From Paracoccaceae bacterium (GTDB lineage: Bacteria; Pseudomonadota; Alphaproteobacteria; Rhodobacterales; Rhodobacteraceae), in contig SKKS01000366.1 in NCBI GenBank assembly GCA_007123625.1, positions 1 to 7,652 on the forward strand: a stretch of 7,652 bases of DNA, written 5' to 3'. The number at the start of each line of letters is the position of its first letter. Within the stretch, counting starts at the first letter, position 1. Below the pieces are notes generated by a model. The model was not told the DNA's origin. It saw nothing but the letters and a program-made list of their open reading frames with translations, and searched no databases. The translations under genes and the position numbers were made by a program. Of this stretch, positions 1-5,482 are shown one piece after another.

Positions 1-55
1 TCATCACAATCACCCCCAGCCAAACCACGAAACACAAAGTCTCCTCACTGAACAT
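1..55 (-). CDS. Possible N-terminus of a membrane protein (partial, runs off left edge)
   Basis: An open frame starts with ATG at 55 and reads leftward out of the window, giving MFSEETLCFVVWLGVIVM. A short acidic lead is followed by a run of about 12 hydrophobic residues, as expected for the first transmembrane segment or signal anchor of a membrane protein. A promoter-like pair of boxes lies just upstream (71-99). The ribosome binding site is poor: only AGG with a short spacer precedes ATG. A TTG codon at residue 7 follows a better GAGGAG stretch, but with only 3 nt of spacing. Only 18 codons are visible, so the family cannot be named and the frame could be accidental. It is co-directional with the stress-protein gene and starts 127 bp beyond its stop. 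Confidence 0.35.
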   Translation of the reverse strand, partial: MFSEETLCFVVWLGVIVM

Positions 56-70
56 GGCCTGGTGTCTGGT

Positions 71-99
71 ATAATGTATTGTAATTCGCCCCCTGACAA
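71..99 (-). promoter_or_regulatory. Candidate sigma-70-type promoter reading leftward
   Basis: On the minus strand TTGTCA (94-99) is followed after 17 bp by CATTAT (71-76), matching the -35 box TTGACA at 5 of 6 and the -10 box TATAAT at 4 of 6. The stretch is AT-rich compared with the rest of the window. Transcription would start near 63-65, only about 8-10 nt before the ATG at 55, so the left-hand gene would be almost leaderless. The plus strand reads a perfect TATAAT at 70-75 but lacks a good -35 box and has no plus-strand gene to serve. Confidence 0.4.
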
Positions 100-156
100 C
101 CTCCTTGTTGCCGTCCGTTCGCTTTTCACGCTGCCCGGAAAGTGCTGCAGACAAGA

Positions 157-173
157 TGCCTGCAGACCAGGCA
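157..173 (-). terminator. Weak hairpin after the stress-protein gene
   Basis: TGCCTG (157-162) and CAGGCA (168-173) form a perfect 6-bp stem with a 5-nt loop, starting 8 nt past the stop codon of the universal stress gene. In the minus-strand transcript it is followed by TCTTGTCT, which is T-rich but not a true T run. A competing CTGCAG/CTGCAG pairing (144-149 with 161-166) is also possible. It may end the operon or merely protect the mRNA end. The stem is short and confidence is low. Confidence 0.35.
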
Positions 174-181
174 GAAACACA

Positions 182-1006
182 TCAGTGTGACATCAGAACG
201 GGCAGATGCGCCCGCTCCAGAATGTCTTGCGTAACTCCGCCAAGGATATCCTCACGGAACTTACTATGCTCGTAGGCGCCCATCACCATCATGTCGGCGC
301 CGAGGTCCTTACAGACATCCAGTAGCGTCTGCGACACGCCGTCCGCACCGGCTGCGCGCACCAGCGCCTTTGCGTTCATGCCATGGCGGCGCAACATGCC
401 GACCATGTCATCGCCGACATTCCCGTTCGGCGCCGTGCCGACGCTCAGCACGGTTACGTCGGCGCCAGGGGCCAGGAAGGTGATCGCGTCACCGATGGCA
501 CGGGCCGCAGCGCGTTTTCCATCCCAGGCGAAGACAACCTTGGACCCAAGGTTCCGGGGCGTGTATTCGTGCGGCGTCAGGATCACCGGGCGGCCCGAGC
601 GCAGGGCAACCACGTCCGGTCGCGCGGCCATGTGCTCACGGCCGACAGCAGCGGCGCGGCTGCCCATCACAACCAGGTCATACGTCTGAGCGCATTTCGA
701 CAGGCTGAACTCGGAGGTATTCTCCAGGTCGATAAAACTGGCAGCAATGCCGCCGGGCTCGGCCGCGACACGGGTGTCGAAGCCCGCGCGGATCTCGGTG
801 GCGGCCTCGGCTTCGCGCCGCGACAGCATGTCCAGCACGTCCTTGGTCATGTACCCACGAAACCGGCTTTCGACCGGCGACGGGCCGCGCCAGACCACAC
901 CGGTCAGGTGCGCGTCGTGCGCTCGTGCCAGAACAAGTGCCAGCGCCAGGCCTTTGGACCCTTCCGCATCACCGGAATAGGCCGCAAGTATGCTTTTCAG
1001 TGCCAT
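182..1006 (-). CDS. Universal stress protein, tandem UspA domains
   Basis: A 274-residue cytosolic protein with two UspA-type domains, roughly residues 1-140 and 150-274. Both open in the usual way: a strand (LKSILAAYSG; KVVFAWDG), then an Ala-rich helix, and later DLVVMGS or DMMVMGAY. The C-terminal domain keeps the glycine-rich nucleotide-binding signature, MGAYEHSKFREDILGG followed by VTQDIL and the typical end PVLMSH (about 242-274). The first domain has MGSRAAAVGRE in the same place and looks degenerate, as is common in tandem Usp proteins. Family members bind ATP or AMP and act in stress survival, usually without a known reaction. GGAGGA lies 10 nt before the ATG. It follows fhs in the same direction after a 199-bp gap holding a strong hairpin, so it may be expressed as the last gene of the operon or from its own promoter. 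A role in coping with oxalate or formate acidity is an inference from position only. Confidence 0.92.
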   Translation of the reverse strand: MALKSILAAYSGDAEGSKGLALALVLARAHDAHLTGVVWRGPSPVESRFRGYMTKDVLDMLSRREAEAATEIRAGFDTRVAAEPGGIAASFIDLENTSEFSLSKCAQTYDLVVMGSRAAAVGREHMAARPDVVALRSGRPVILTPHEYTPRNLGSKVVFAWDGKRAAARAIGDAITFLAPGADVTVLSVGTAPNGNVGDDMVGMLRRHGMNAKALVRAAGADGVSQTLLDVCKDLGADMMVMGAYEHSKFREDILGGVTQDILERAHLPVLMSH

Positions 1007-1030
1007 ACCGTAATATTCCTCCCTCGAACT

Positions 1031-1044
1031 CCGGGATGCCCCGG
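1031..1044 (-). other. Small hairpin in the stress-gene leader
   Basis: CCGGG (1031-1035) and CCCGG (1040-1044) form a perfect 5-bp stem around a 4-nt loop, 24 nt upstream of the ATG at 1006 and just before its ribosome binding site. It sits beside the larger stem at 1059-1083. With only five pairs it may be chance in GC-rich DNA. Confidence 0.3.
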
Positions 1045-1058
1045 CGCCCCTCCCATGT

Positions 1059-1083
1059 TCCTCGCCCGCATCACGGGCGAGGA
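1059..1083 (-). terminator. Strong hairpin between fhs and the stress-protein gene
   Basis: TCCTCGCCCG (1059-1068) and CGGGCGAGGA (1074-1083) form a perfect 10-bp stem with a 5-nt loop. It lies 122 nt past the fhs stop and 52 nt before the stress-protein start. There is no T run on its 3' side in the minus-strand transcript (ACATGGG follows), so it is not a textbook intrinsic terminator. It could be a Rho-assisted end of the fhs message, an attenuator or a processing and stability stem. A second, weak stem (CCTGC/GCAGG, 1154-1158 with 1167-1171, followed by GTAACTTTTC) lies nearer to the fhs stop. I see no convincing promoter in the 1007-1205 gap. Confidence 0.45.
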
Positions 1084-1205
1084 TCTTTCGGTTCGCATAC
1101 AGGCACTGCGACAGAAGATTGCGCCAACCTGACCGATTTTGCAGAAAAGTTACCCTGCATCAACCCGCAGGCAAATCACAATCCGGCGCAGCCGCACCGC
1201 CAGCC

Positions 1206-2885
1206 TCAGAACAACCCCTCGATGAGGCCTTCGTCGTTGATCCGGATCACCTCGGCGGACGGAGCGCGCGGCAGGCCCGGCATGGTCATGATCTCGCCGC
1301 AGATGACGACGATGAAGCCCGCTCCGGCCGAGAGGCGCACTTCGCGCACCGGCAGGGTATGGCCATCGGGGGCACCGCGACGGTTGGGATCGGTGGTAAA
1401 GCTGTACTGCGTCTTTGCCATGCAGACCGGCAGATTGCCATAGCCCTGCGCTTCCCATTCCTTCAGTTGGTCGCGGATTTTCTTGTCCGCGATCACCTCT
1501 GAGGCGCGATAGATCTTCTTGGCGATGGTTTCGATCTTCTCGAACAGCGGCATCTCGTCGGGGTAGAGCGGTGCGAAATCGGCGGTACCGCTATCGGCCA
1601 TTGCCGCTACCTTCTCAGCCAGTTCGGTGATCCCGGCCGAGCCCTTTGCCCAATGCTTGCACAGCACGGCTTCAGTGCCCTGGCCCTTCACATACTCCTG
1701 CAGGGCGGTAACTTCGGCCTCGGTGTCCGTGACGAAATGGTTGATCGCCACAATCACAGGCACCCCGAAGGATTTCACATTCTCGATGTGACGGCCAAGG
1801 TTTGCGCAGCCTTTCTCGACCGCGCTGACATTTTCCGAACCAAGGTCAGCCTTGGCCACGCCGCCGTTCATCTTCATCGCGCGCACCGTGGCGACGATGA
1901 CCGCCGCCGACGGTTTCAGCCCCGCCTTGCGGCACTTGATGTCGAAGAACTTCTCCGCGCCCAGGTCGGCACCGAAGCCCGCTTCGGTGACCACATAGTC
2001 GGCCAGTTTCAGCGCCGTCTGCGTCGCCACGACCGAGTTACAGCCGTGAGCGATGTTAGCGAACGGACCGCCGTGGACAAAGGCGGGGTTGTTTTCCAGC
2101 GTCTGCACGAGGTTGGGCTGCATGGCGTCCTTCAACAGCACCGCCATGGCGCCATCGGCTTTCAGATCGCGCGCAAAGACAGGCGAGCGGTCGCGGCGAT
2201 AGCCCACGATGATGTCGCCAAGGCGACGCTCAAGGTCGGTCATGTCGACGGCCAGGCACAGGATTGCCATGACTTCGGACGCAACCGTGATGTCGAAGCC
2301 TGCTTCGCGCGGGAAGCCGTTGGCCACGCCACCCAGGTTACAAACGATCTGGCGCAGGGCGCGATCGTTCATGTCCATTACCCGCCGGAACGCGATGCGT
2401 CGGATATCGATTTCCAGCGCGTTGCCCCAGTAGATGTGGTTGTCCAGCATCGCCGCCAGAAGGTTGTGCGCGCTGGTGATGGCGTGGAAGTCGCCGGTGA
2501 AATGGAGGTTCATGTCCTCCATCGGTACCACCTGTGCATACCCGCCACCTGCTGCGCCGCCCTTCATGCCGAAGCACGGGCCAAGGCTTGCCTCCCGGAT
2601 GCAGACCGCGGCTTTCTTGCCGATCGCATTCAGGCCATCGCCCAGACCCACGGTTGTGGTGGTCTTGCCCTCGCCTGCAGGGGTCGGGTTGATCGCCGTT
2701 ACCAGGATCAGCTTGCCGTCCGGGCGGTCCTTGACCGAGGCGATGTACTCCGCAGATATCTTCGCCTTGTCATGGCCAAAGGGCAGAAGATGATCGGAAT
2801 CAATCCCCAGCTTTGCGCCAACCTCTTGAATCTTCTTCTTGTTTGCTGCGCGCGCAATCTCGATGTCTGTTTTGTGCTCGGACAT
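1206..2885 (-). CDS. fhs: Formate-tetrahydrofolate ligase
   Basis: A 559-residue cytosolic enzyme, full length for the family, that makes 10-formyl-THF from formate, ATP and tetrahydrofolate. Family signature 1 is present as TAINPTPAGEGKTTTT (63-78), which holds the P-loop-like ATP site. Signature 2 is VATVRAMKMNGG (331-342). The conserved FGMKGGAAGGG (105-115), NIAHGCNS (277-284), EAGFGADLGAEKFFDIKCR (301-319) and the C-terminal MPGLPRAP with the GLF end (535-559) are intact. The frame continues upstream to 2972, but the start at 2885 is chosen because AGGGAGG sits 5 nt before it and the family begins there; the extra upstream residues look unlike the family. In this cluster its likely role is to capture the formate that Frc releases from formyl-CoA and pass it to C1 assimilation or oxidation. 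The enzyme is reversible, so it could also make ATP from 10-formyl-THF. It starts 118 bp after the formyltransferase-like gene, with two hairpins in the gap. Confidence 0.97.
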   Translation of the reverse strand: MSEHKTDIEIARAANKKKIQEVGAKLGIDSDHLLPFGHDKAKISAEYIASVKDRPDGKLILVTAINPTPAGEGKTTTTVGLGDGLNAIGKKAAVCIREASLGPCFGMKGGAAGGGYAQVVPMEDMNLHFTGDFHAITSAHNLLAAMLDNHIYWGNALEIDIRRIAFRRVMDMNDRALRQIVCNLGGVANGFPREAGFDITVASEVMAILCLAVDMTDLERRLGDIIVGYRRDRSPVFARDLKADGAMAVLLKDAMQPNLVQTLENNPAFVHGGPFANIAHGCNSVVATQTALKLADYVVTEAGFGADLGAEKFFDIKCRKAGLKPSAAVIVATVRAMKMNGGVAKADLGSENVSAVEKGCANLGRHIENVKSFGVPVIVAINHFVTDTEAEVTALQEYVKGQGTEAVLCKHWAKGSAGITELAEKVAAMADSGTADFAPLYPDEMPLFEKIETIAKKIYRASEVIADKKIRDQLKEWEAQGYGNLPVCMAKTQYSFTTDPNRRGAPDGHTLPVREVRLSAGAGFIVVICGEIMTMPGLPRAPSAEVIRINDEGLIEGLF

Positions 2886-2915
2886 GGGCCCCTCCCTTGG
2901 TGTCCAGTGTGTTTC

Positions 2916-2947
2916 CGGCCAACTGTCCCCGTCCGGGACCGTGGCCG
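2916..2947 (-). other. Leader hairpin before fhs with internal loop
   Basis: In the minus-strand RNA an outer 6-bp stem CGGCCA/UGGCCG (2942-2947 with 2916-2921) is followed by an asymmetric internal loop (CG opposite AGU). Then comes an inner 5-bp stem GUCCC/GGGAC and a 5-nt loop GGACG. It ends 30 nt before the fhs start codon, just upstream of the ribosome binding site. It resembles the hairpin at 3943-3969 in layout and in the loop sequence CGGACG. It may act in translation control or be a structural coincidence. Confidence 0.4.
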
Positions 2948-2959
2948 ATGAATTCGTGT

Positions 2960-2994
2960 CCGGGGCGCGCAATGAAAAGTCCGCGCGCGCCCGG
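2960..2994 (-). terminator. GC hairpin just after the formyltransferase-like gene
   Basis: CCGGG+GCGCGC (2960-2970) pairs with GCGCGC+CCCGG (2983-2994) to give 11 bp with a single-base bulge at 2989 and a 12-nt loop. It starts 9 nt past the stop codon at 3004. No T run follows in the minus-strand direction (ACACGAATTC). It is better read as an intercistronic stability or attenuation element than as a full terminator, because fhs follows within 120 bp. Confidence 0.4.
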
Positions 2995-3003
2995 CATATC
3001 CGC

Positions 3004-3918
3004 TCAGGTGCCGAGCGCCGTACCTTCGGTCACACCCGCCGATCCGGCCCATTCCGCCGCCGGCTGCTTCGCGCCGCCCTTGGGCCGCACGCGCTTGATC
3101 AGGATGCGACCGCCATTGCCCTGAACCAGGACCCCTGCATCCGAAACCGAAACCACTGTGCCAGGGGTGCCGTCACCGTCTTCGCGGGCGCTGTCGAAGA
3201 CCGAAATCTCCTCGCCGCCAAGGGTGGTCCAGGCACCGGGTGCGGGGTTGGCCGCGCGGATGGTGTTGTAGACCTCGGCCACAGGCTTGGACCATTCGAT
3301 CTGGGCAATACCCTTCTTGAACCAGCTTTCATAAGAACCGTCTTCAAGCCGTTGATCATGCTTGAGGATCACACCCGCCTTGACCAGGTCAAGCGATTCC
3401 ATCATCGCATCGACACCCATCGGGAAGAGCTTCTTGAAATACACATCGCCAATGGTCTCGTCCGGACCGATTTCGCAGGTTTTCTGCAGCAGAATCGGAC
3501 CTTCGTCCAGACCATCATCGGGCCAGAAGATCGTGAGGCCGGTGCGGGTCTTGCCCATGGCGATGGGCCAGTTGATCGAGCTGGGGCCGCGATGTTCGGG
3601 CAGCAGCGACGGGTGGTACTGGAATGTGCCGTATCGCGGGGCATCGCGCACCGCTTCGGGCACGAACAGCAGCACATAAGCCATGATGCACACGTCCGAG
3701 TCGAACGACTGCATCAGCTCCAGCGCCTCGGGGGTTTTCCACGATGCAGGCTGGTGTACCGGCAGACCCTTTTCGCGGGCAAGTTCCGCCAGCGGGTCTT
3801 CGGGCTTGCCTTCCTTGGTGGGGGCGCAGCAGACCGCAACCACATTCTCGCCCCGCTCCAGCAGCCGCTCCAGGACCGCCCGTCCGAATGCCTGCTGGCC
3901 GTGAACAACTATCCGCAT
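3004..3918 (-). CDS. Formyltransferase-fold enzyme, 10-formyl-THF hydrolase-like
   Basis: A 304-residue cytosolic protein with an N-terminal formyltransferase domain (about 1-200) and a smaller C-terminal domain (about 205-300) like that of methionyl-tRNA formyltransferase. By eye it resembles most the N-terminal hydrolase domain of 10-formyl-THF dehydrogenase (ALDH1L1), sharing YHPSLLPxHRGxSxINW, IFWxDDGLDxGxILLQK, LFPxG and PGAW. The acyl-carrier and aldehyde-dehydrogenase domains of that enzyme are absent. With the chosen start, the catalytic His is H102 and the Asp is D138 (GLDEG), 36 residues apart as in E. coli Fmt (H108, D144). The Asn that Fmt and GART use is Gln here (Q100); mammalian FDH has Ile there. 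Start: AGGAG lies 6 nt before the ATG at 3918 but touches the alternative ATG at 3924 (two residues longer), so 3918 is preferred. It lies between frc and fhs, away from any def or tRNA context, which argues against a housekeeping Fmt. Likely substrates are 10-formyl-THF or a formyl-CoA/folate pair; which one is not decided. Confidence 0.85.
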   Translation of the reverse strand: MRIVVHGQQAFGRAVLERLLERGENVVAVCCAPTKEGKPEDPLAELAREKGLPVHQPASWKTPEALELMQSFDSDVCIMAYVLLFVPEAVRDAPRYGTFQYHPSLLPEHRGPSSINWPIAMGKTRTGLTIFWPDDGLDEGPILLQKTCEIGPDETIGDVYFKKLFPMGVDAMMESLDLVKAGVILKHDQRLEDGSYESWFKKGIAQIEWSKPVAEVYNTIRAANPAPGAWTTLGGEEISVFDSAREDGDGTPGTVVSVSDAGVLVQGNGGRILIKRVRPKGGAKQPAAEWAGSAGVTEGTALGT

Positions 3919-3924
3919 TTGCAT

Positions 3925-3929
3925 CTCCT
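3925..3929 (-). promoter_or_regulatory. Ribosome binding site that decides the formyltransferase start
   Basis: On the minus strand AGGAG directly abuts the first ATG (3922-3924) and lies 6 nt before the second ATG (3916-3918). Only the second spacing suits ribosome binding, so the shorter 304-residue protein is expected. Confidence 0.65.
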
Positions 3930-3942
3930 GCTGTCATCTGTC

Positions 3943-3969
3943 GGTCGCACGGCGTCCGCGCCGCCGACC
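3943..3969 (-). other. Leader hairpin before the formyltransferase-like gene
   Basis: In the minus-strand RNA an outer 5-bp stem GGUCG/CGACC (3965-3969 with 3943-3947) is followed by an internal loop (G opposite UG). An inner 5-bp stem CGGCG/CGCCG then closes a CGGA loop. It ends 24 nt before the start codon, just upstream of AGGAG. The layout (outer stem, asymmetric internal loop, inner 5-bp stem, CGGACG around the loop) is like that of the fhs leader hairpin at 2916-2947. Confidence 0.4.
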
Positions 3970-3980
3970 TGAATGCTGTT

Positions 3981-4010
3981 CCCGGGGGCCGGTGATGGCC
4001 CAAAACCGGG
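3981..4010 (-). other. Bulged hairpin in the frc-formyltransferase gap
   Basis: In the minus-strand RNA CCCGG (4006-4010) pairs with CCGGG (3981-3985), and GGGCC (3997-4001) with GGCCC (3986-3990). Together they make 10 bp with a UUUU bulge on the 5' side and a 6-nt loop. It is the middle one of three consecutive hairpins in this 170-bp gap. No function is known to me. Confidence 0.35.
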
Positions 4011-4037
4011 TAAAGCTCAATCCGCATCTGGGTCGCC

Positions 4038-4065
4038 GGGGGCGGCGACGGATGTCACCGCCCCC
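4038..4065 (-). terminator. Long GC hairpin just after frc
   Basis: A 12-bp stem (4038-4049 with 4054-4065) closes a 4-nt loop, beginning 23 nt past the frc stop. Eleven pairs are Watson-Crick. The twelfth is C opposite A in plus-strand RNA but a G-U wobble in minus-strand RNA, so the fold is continuous only in the sense transcript of this operon. No T run follows. A shorter competing stem (GTCGCC/GGCGAC, 4032-4049) overlaps it. Likely an intercistronic terminator-like or mRNA-stabilising element. Confidence 0.5.
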
Positions 4066-4088
4066 CATGCGTCTTGTGCGGCTGGCGC

Positions 4089-5360
4089 TTACTCGGCCGC
4101 CAGCTTGGCCGCGCCCACTGCACCCGAGTCGAGGATGCGGGCAAGCCCTTCGCCGTCGTAGCCAAGCACGTCGCGCAGCACTTCGACCGTGTGCTCGCCA
4201 AGAAGCGGCGAGCGCTCGACCTCGACCGGGCTGTCGGACAGCTTAATCGGGCAGCCGACGCTGAGGTACTTGCCGCGCTCGGGGTGATCGACCTCGACCA
4301 CTGTGCCGGTCTTGCGGAGGTCCTCGTCCTCGGCGATTTCCTTCATGCTCAGGATCGGGCCCACCGGGATGTCCAGCGGGTTGCAGATCGCCATGACCTC
4401 GAACTTGTCCTTGGTCATGGTCCATTCCTCAATCGTTGCGAAGATATGGTTCAGGCGCGGCAAGCGGGCCTTGGGGGTCGCGTAGTCGAGGTCGTCCTTC
4501 CACTCGGGCTTGCCAATGACGTCGCAGACCTTCTCCCAGGCTGCTGCCTGCGTAATGAAATAGGTGTACGCATTCGGGTCGGTTTCCCAGCCCTTGCACT
4601 TGAGGATGCGCCCAGGCTGGCCACCGCCAGAGTCATTGCCCGCACGCGGCACCGAATCGCCGAAGGGGATACCTTCGCCGTATTGCGAGTATTCTTCCAG
4701 CGGGCCGACTTCCAGCCGCTGCTGGTCGCGCAACTTGACCCGGCACAGGTTCAGCACGCCGTCTTGCATGGGCGCAAGCACCCGCTGGCCACGCCCGCTG
4801 TGGGTGCGCTGGTAAAGCGCCGTCACGATCCCCAGTGCCAGGTGCAGCCCGGTGCCGGAGTCGCCGATCTGCGCGCCAGTCACCAGCGGGCGGTCATCGC
4901 GCCACCCGGTCGTCGACGCCGATCCGCCTGCGCACTGGGCAATGTTCTCGTAGACCTTGCAGTCCTCGTACTTGCCCGGACCGAACCCCTTGACCGAAGC
5001 CATGATGATCCGGGGGTTGATCTCCTGAATGCGCTCCCAGCCAAAGCCCATGCGATCCAGCGCGCCGGGGGCGAAGTTTTCCACCAGCACGTCACAGGTT
5101 TCGATCAGGCGGGTCAGCACTTCCTTGCCTTCGGCGGATTTGCTGTTCAGCTCGATCGAGCGCTTGTTGTGGTTGAGCATGGTGAAATACAGGCTATCGG
5201 CGCCGGGTTTGTCGATCAGCTGCTTGCGTGTGGCATCGCCTACTCCCGGGCGCTCGACCTTGATGACGTCGGCGCCGAACCATGCCAGAAGTTGTGTACA
5301 GGTGGGGCCGGATTGCACATGCGTGAAATCCAGAACCTTGACCCCTTCGAGTGCTTTCAT
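4089..5360 (-). CDS. frc: Formyl-CoA:oxalate CoA-transferase
   Basis: A 423-residue class III CoA-transferase (CaiB/BaiF family), close in length to Oxalobacter formigenes FRC (428). It transfers CoA from formyl-CoA to oxalate, giving oxalyl-CoA for Oxc and free formate. The N-terminus LDFTHVQSGPTCTQ carries the conserved Gln (Q16). The catalytic Asp that forms the acyl intermediates is D167 in GAQIGDSGTGLH, matching D169 of O. formigenes. MQDGVLNLCRVKLRDQQRL (198-216), CKGWETD (255-261) and PLLGEHT near the end are family hallmarks. Position 47 is Gln where O. formigenes has Trp48; as I recall, E. coli YfdW also has Gln there. The mobile glycine loop reads S-GGG (244-247) instead of GGGG. 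The start at 5360 has AAGGA 8 nt upstream; the frame stays open to 5486, but that extension is not protein-like. It follows oxc after 122 bp. The neighbours make the oxalate role firm rather than that of a generic CaiB enzyme. Confidence 0.95.
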   Translation of the reverse strand: MKALEGVKVLDFTHVQSGPTCTQLLAWFGADVIKVERPGVGDATRKQLIDKPGADSLYFTMLNHNKRSIELNSKSAEGKEVLTRLIETCDVLVENFAPGALDRMGFGWERIQEINPRIIMASVKGFGPGKYEDCKVYENIAQCAGGSASTTGWRDDRPLVTGAQIGDSGTGLHLALGIVTALYQRTHSGRGQRVLAPMQDGVLNLCRVKLRDQQRLEVGPLEEYSQYGEGIPFGDSVPRAGNDSGGGQPGRILKCKGWETDPNAYTYFITQAAAWEKVCDVIGKPEWKDDLDYATPKARLPRLNHIFATIEEWTMTKDKFEVMAICNPLDIPVGPILSMKEIAEDEDLRKTGTVVEVDHPERGKYLSVGCPIKLSDSPVEVERSPLLGEHTVEVLRDVLGYDGEGLARILDSGAVGAAKLAAE

Positions 5361-5368
5361 CTCAATCA

Positions 5369-5373
5369 TCCTT
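5369..5373 (-). promoter_or_regulatory. Ribosome binding site that decides the frc start
   Basis: AAGGA on the minus strand is 8 nt before the ATG at 5360. It overlaps the alternative ATG at 5369 and so cannot serve that one, which fixes the frc start at 5360. Confidence 0.65.
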
Positions 5374-5374
5374 C

Positions 5375-5388
5375 GCTGTGCTGCTGCC
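5375..5388 (-). repeat. 14-bp direct repeat, copy next to frc
   Basis: The minus-strand sequence GGCAGCAGCACAGC occurs here and again exactly at 5427-5440. This copy lies immediately upstream of the frc ribosome binding site. The start-to-start distance of 52 bp is about five turns of the DNA helix. Confidence 0.6.
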
Positions 5389-5426
5389 TCGCGGCGGGCG
5401 GGTACGGGACCGCTATCCAAGCCGGG

Positions 5427-5440
5427 GCTGTGCTGCTGCC
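5427..5440 (-). repeat. 14-bp direct repeat, copy next to oxc
   Basis: Exact second copy of GGCAGCAGCACAGC, nearer to the oxc stop and 13 bp from the hairpin at 5454-5477. The flanks on one side look partly alike as well (CGGCGGGCGGG versus CGGCGAGGGCCGGG on the plus strand), which hints at a duplicated module of about 30 bp. Confidence 0.6.
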
Positions 5441-5453
5441 GTGATCGGCGAGG

Positions 5454-5477
5454 GCCGGGCGGGCGGACCCGCCCGGC
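5454..5477 (-). terminator. Perfect 10-bp GC hairpin just after oxc
   Basis: GCCGGGCGGG (5454-5463) and CCCGCCCGGC (5468-5477) form a perfect, almost all-GC 10-bp stem with a 4-nt loop, 5 nt past the oxc stop codon. No T run follows in the minus-strand transcript. It could reduce read-through into frc or protect the oxc message from 3' decay, so that oxc is made in excess over frc. Confidence 0.5.
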
Positions 5478-5482
5478 GCAAC

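Noticed and set aside
70..75. Perfect TATAAT on the plus strand
   Set aside because: There is no matching -35 box at the right distance and no plus-strand gene downstream; the minus-strand reading of the same AT-rich patch is more sensible.
1653..2951. A 432-codon open frame on the plus strand opposite fhs
   Set aside because: It is His/Arg/Val-rich shadow sequence from third-position GC bias, while the minus strand carries complete fhs signatures.
3004..3918. Housekeeping methionyl-tRNA formyltransferase (fmt)
   Set aside because: There is no def neighbour, the catalytic Asn is Gln, and the sequence is nearer to the 10-formyl-THF dehydrogenase hydrolase domain.
2839..3972. A 377-codon open frame on the plus strand opposite the formyltransferase-like gene
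   Set aside because: No family resemblance and full overlap with a well-supported gene and its spacer.
4074..5444. A 456-codon open frame on the plus strand opposite frc
   Set aside because: It overlaps frc almost wholly, encodes no recognisable family and is rich in residues expected from antisense reading of GC-biased codons. Frc on the other strand is unmistakable.
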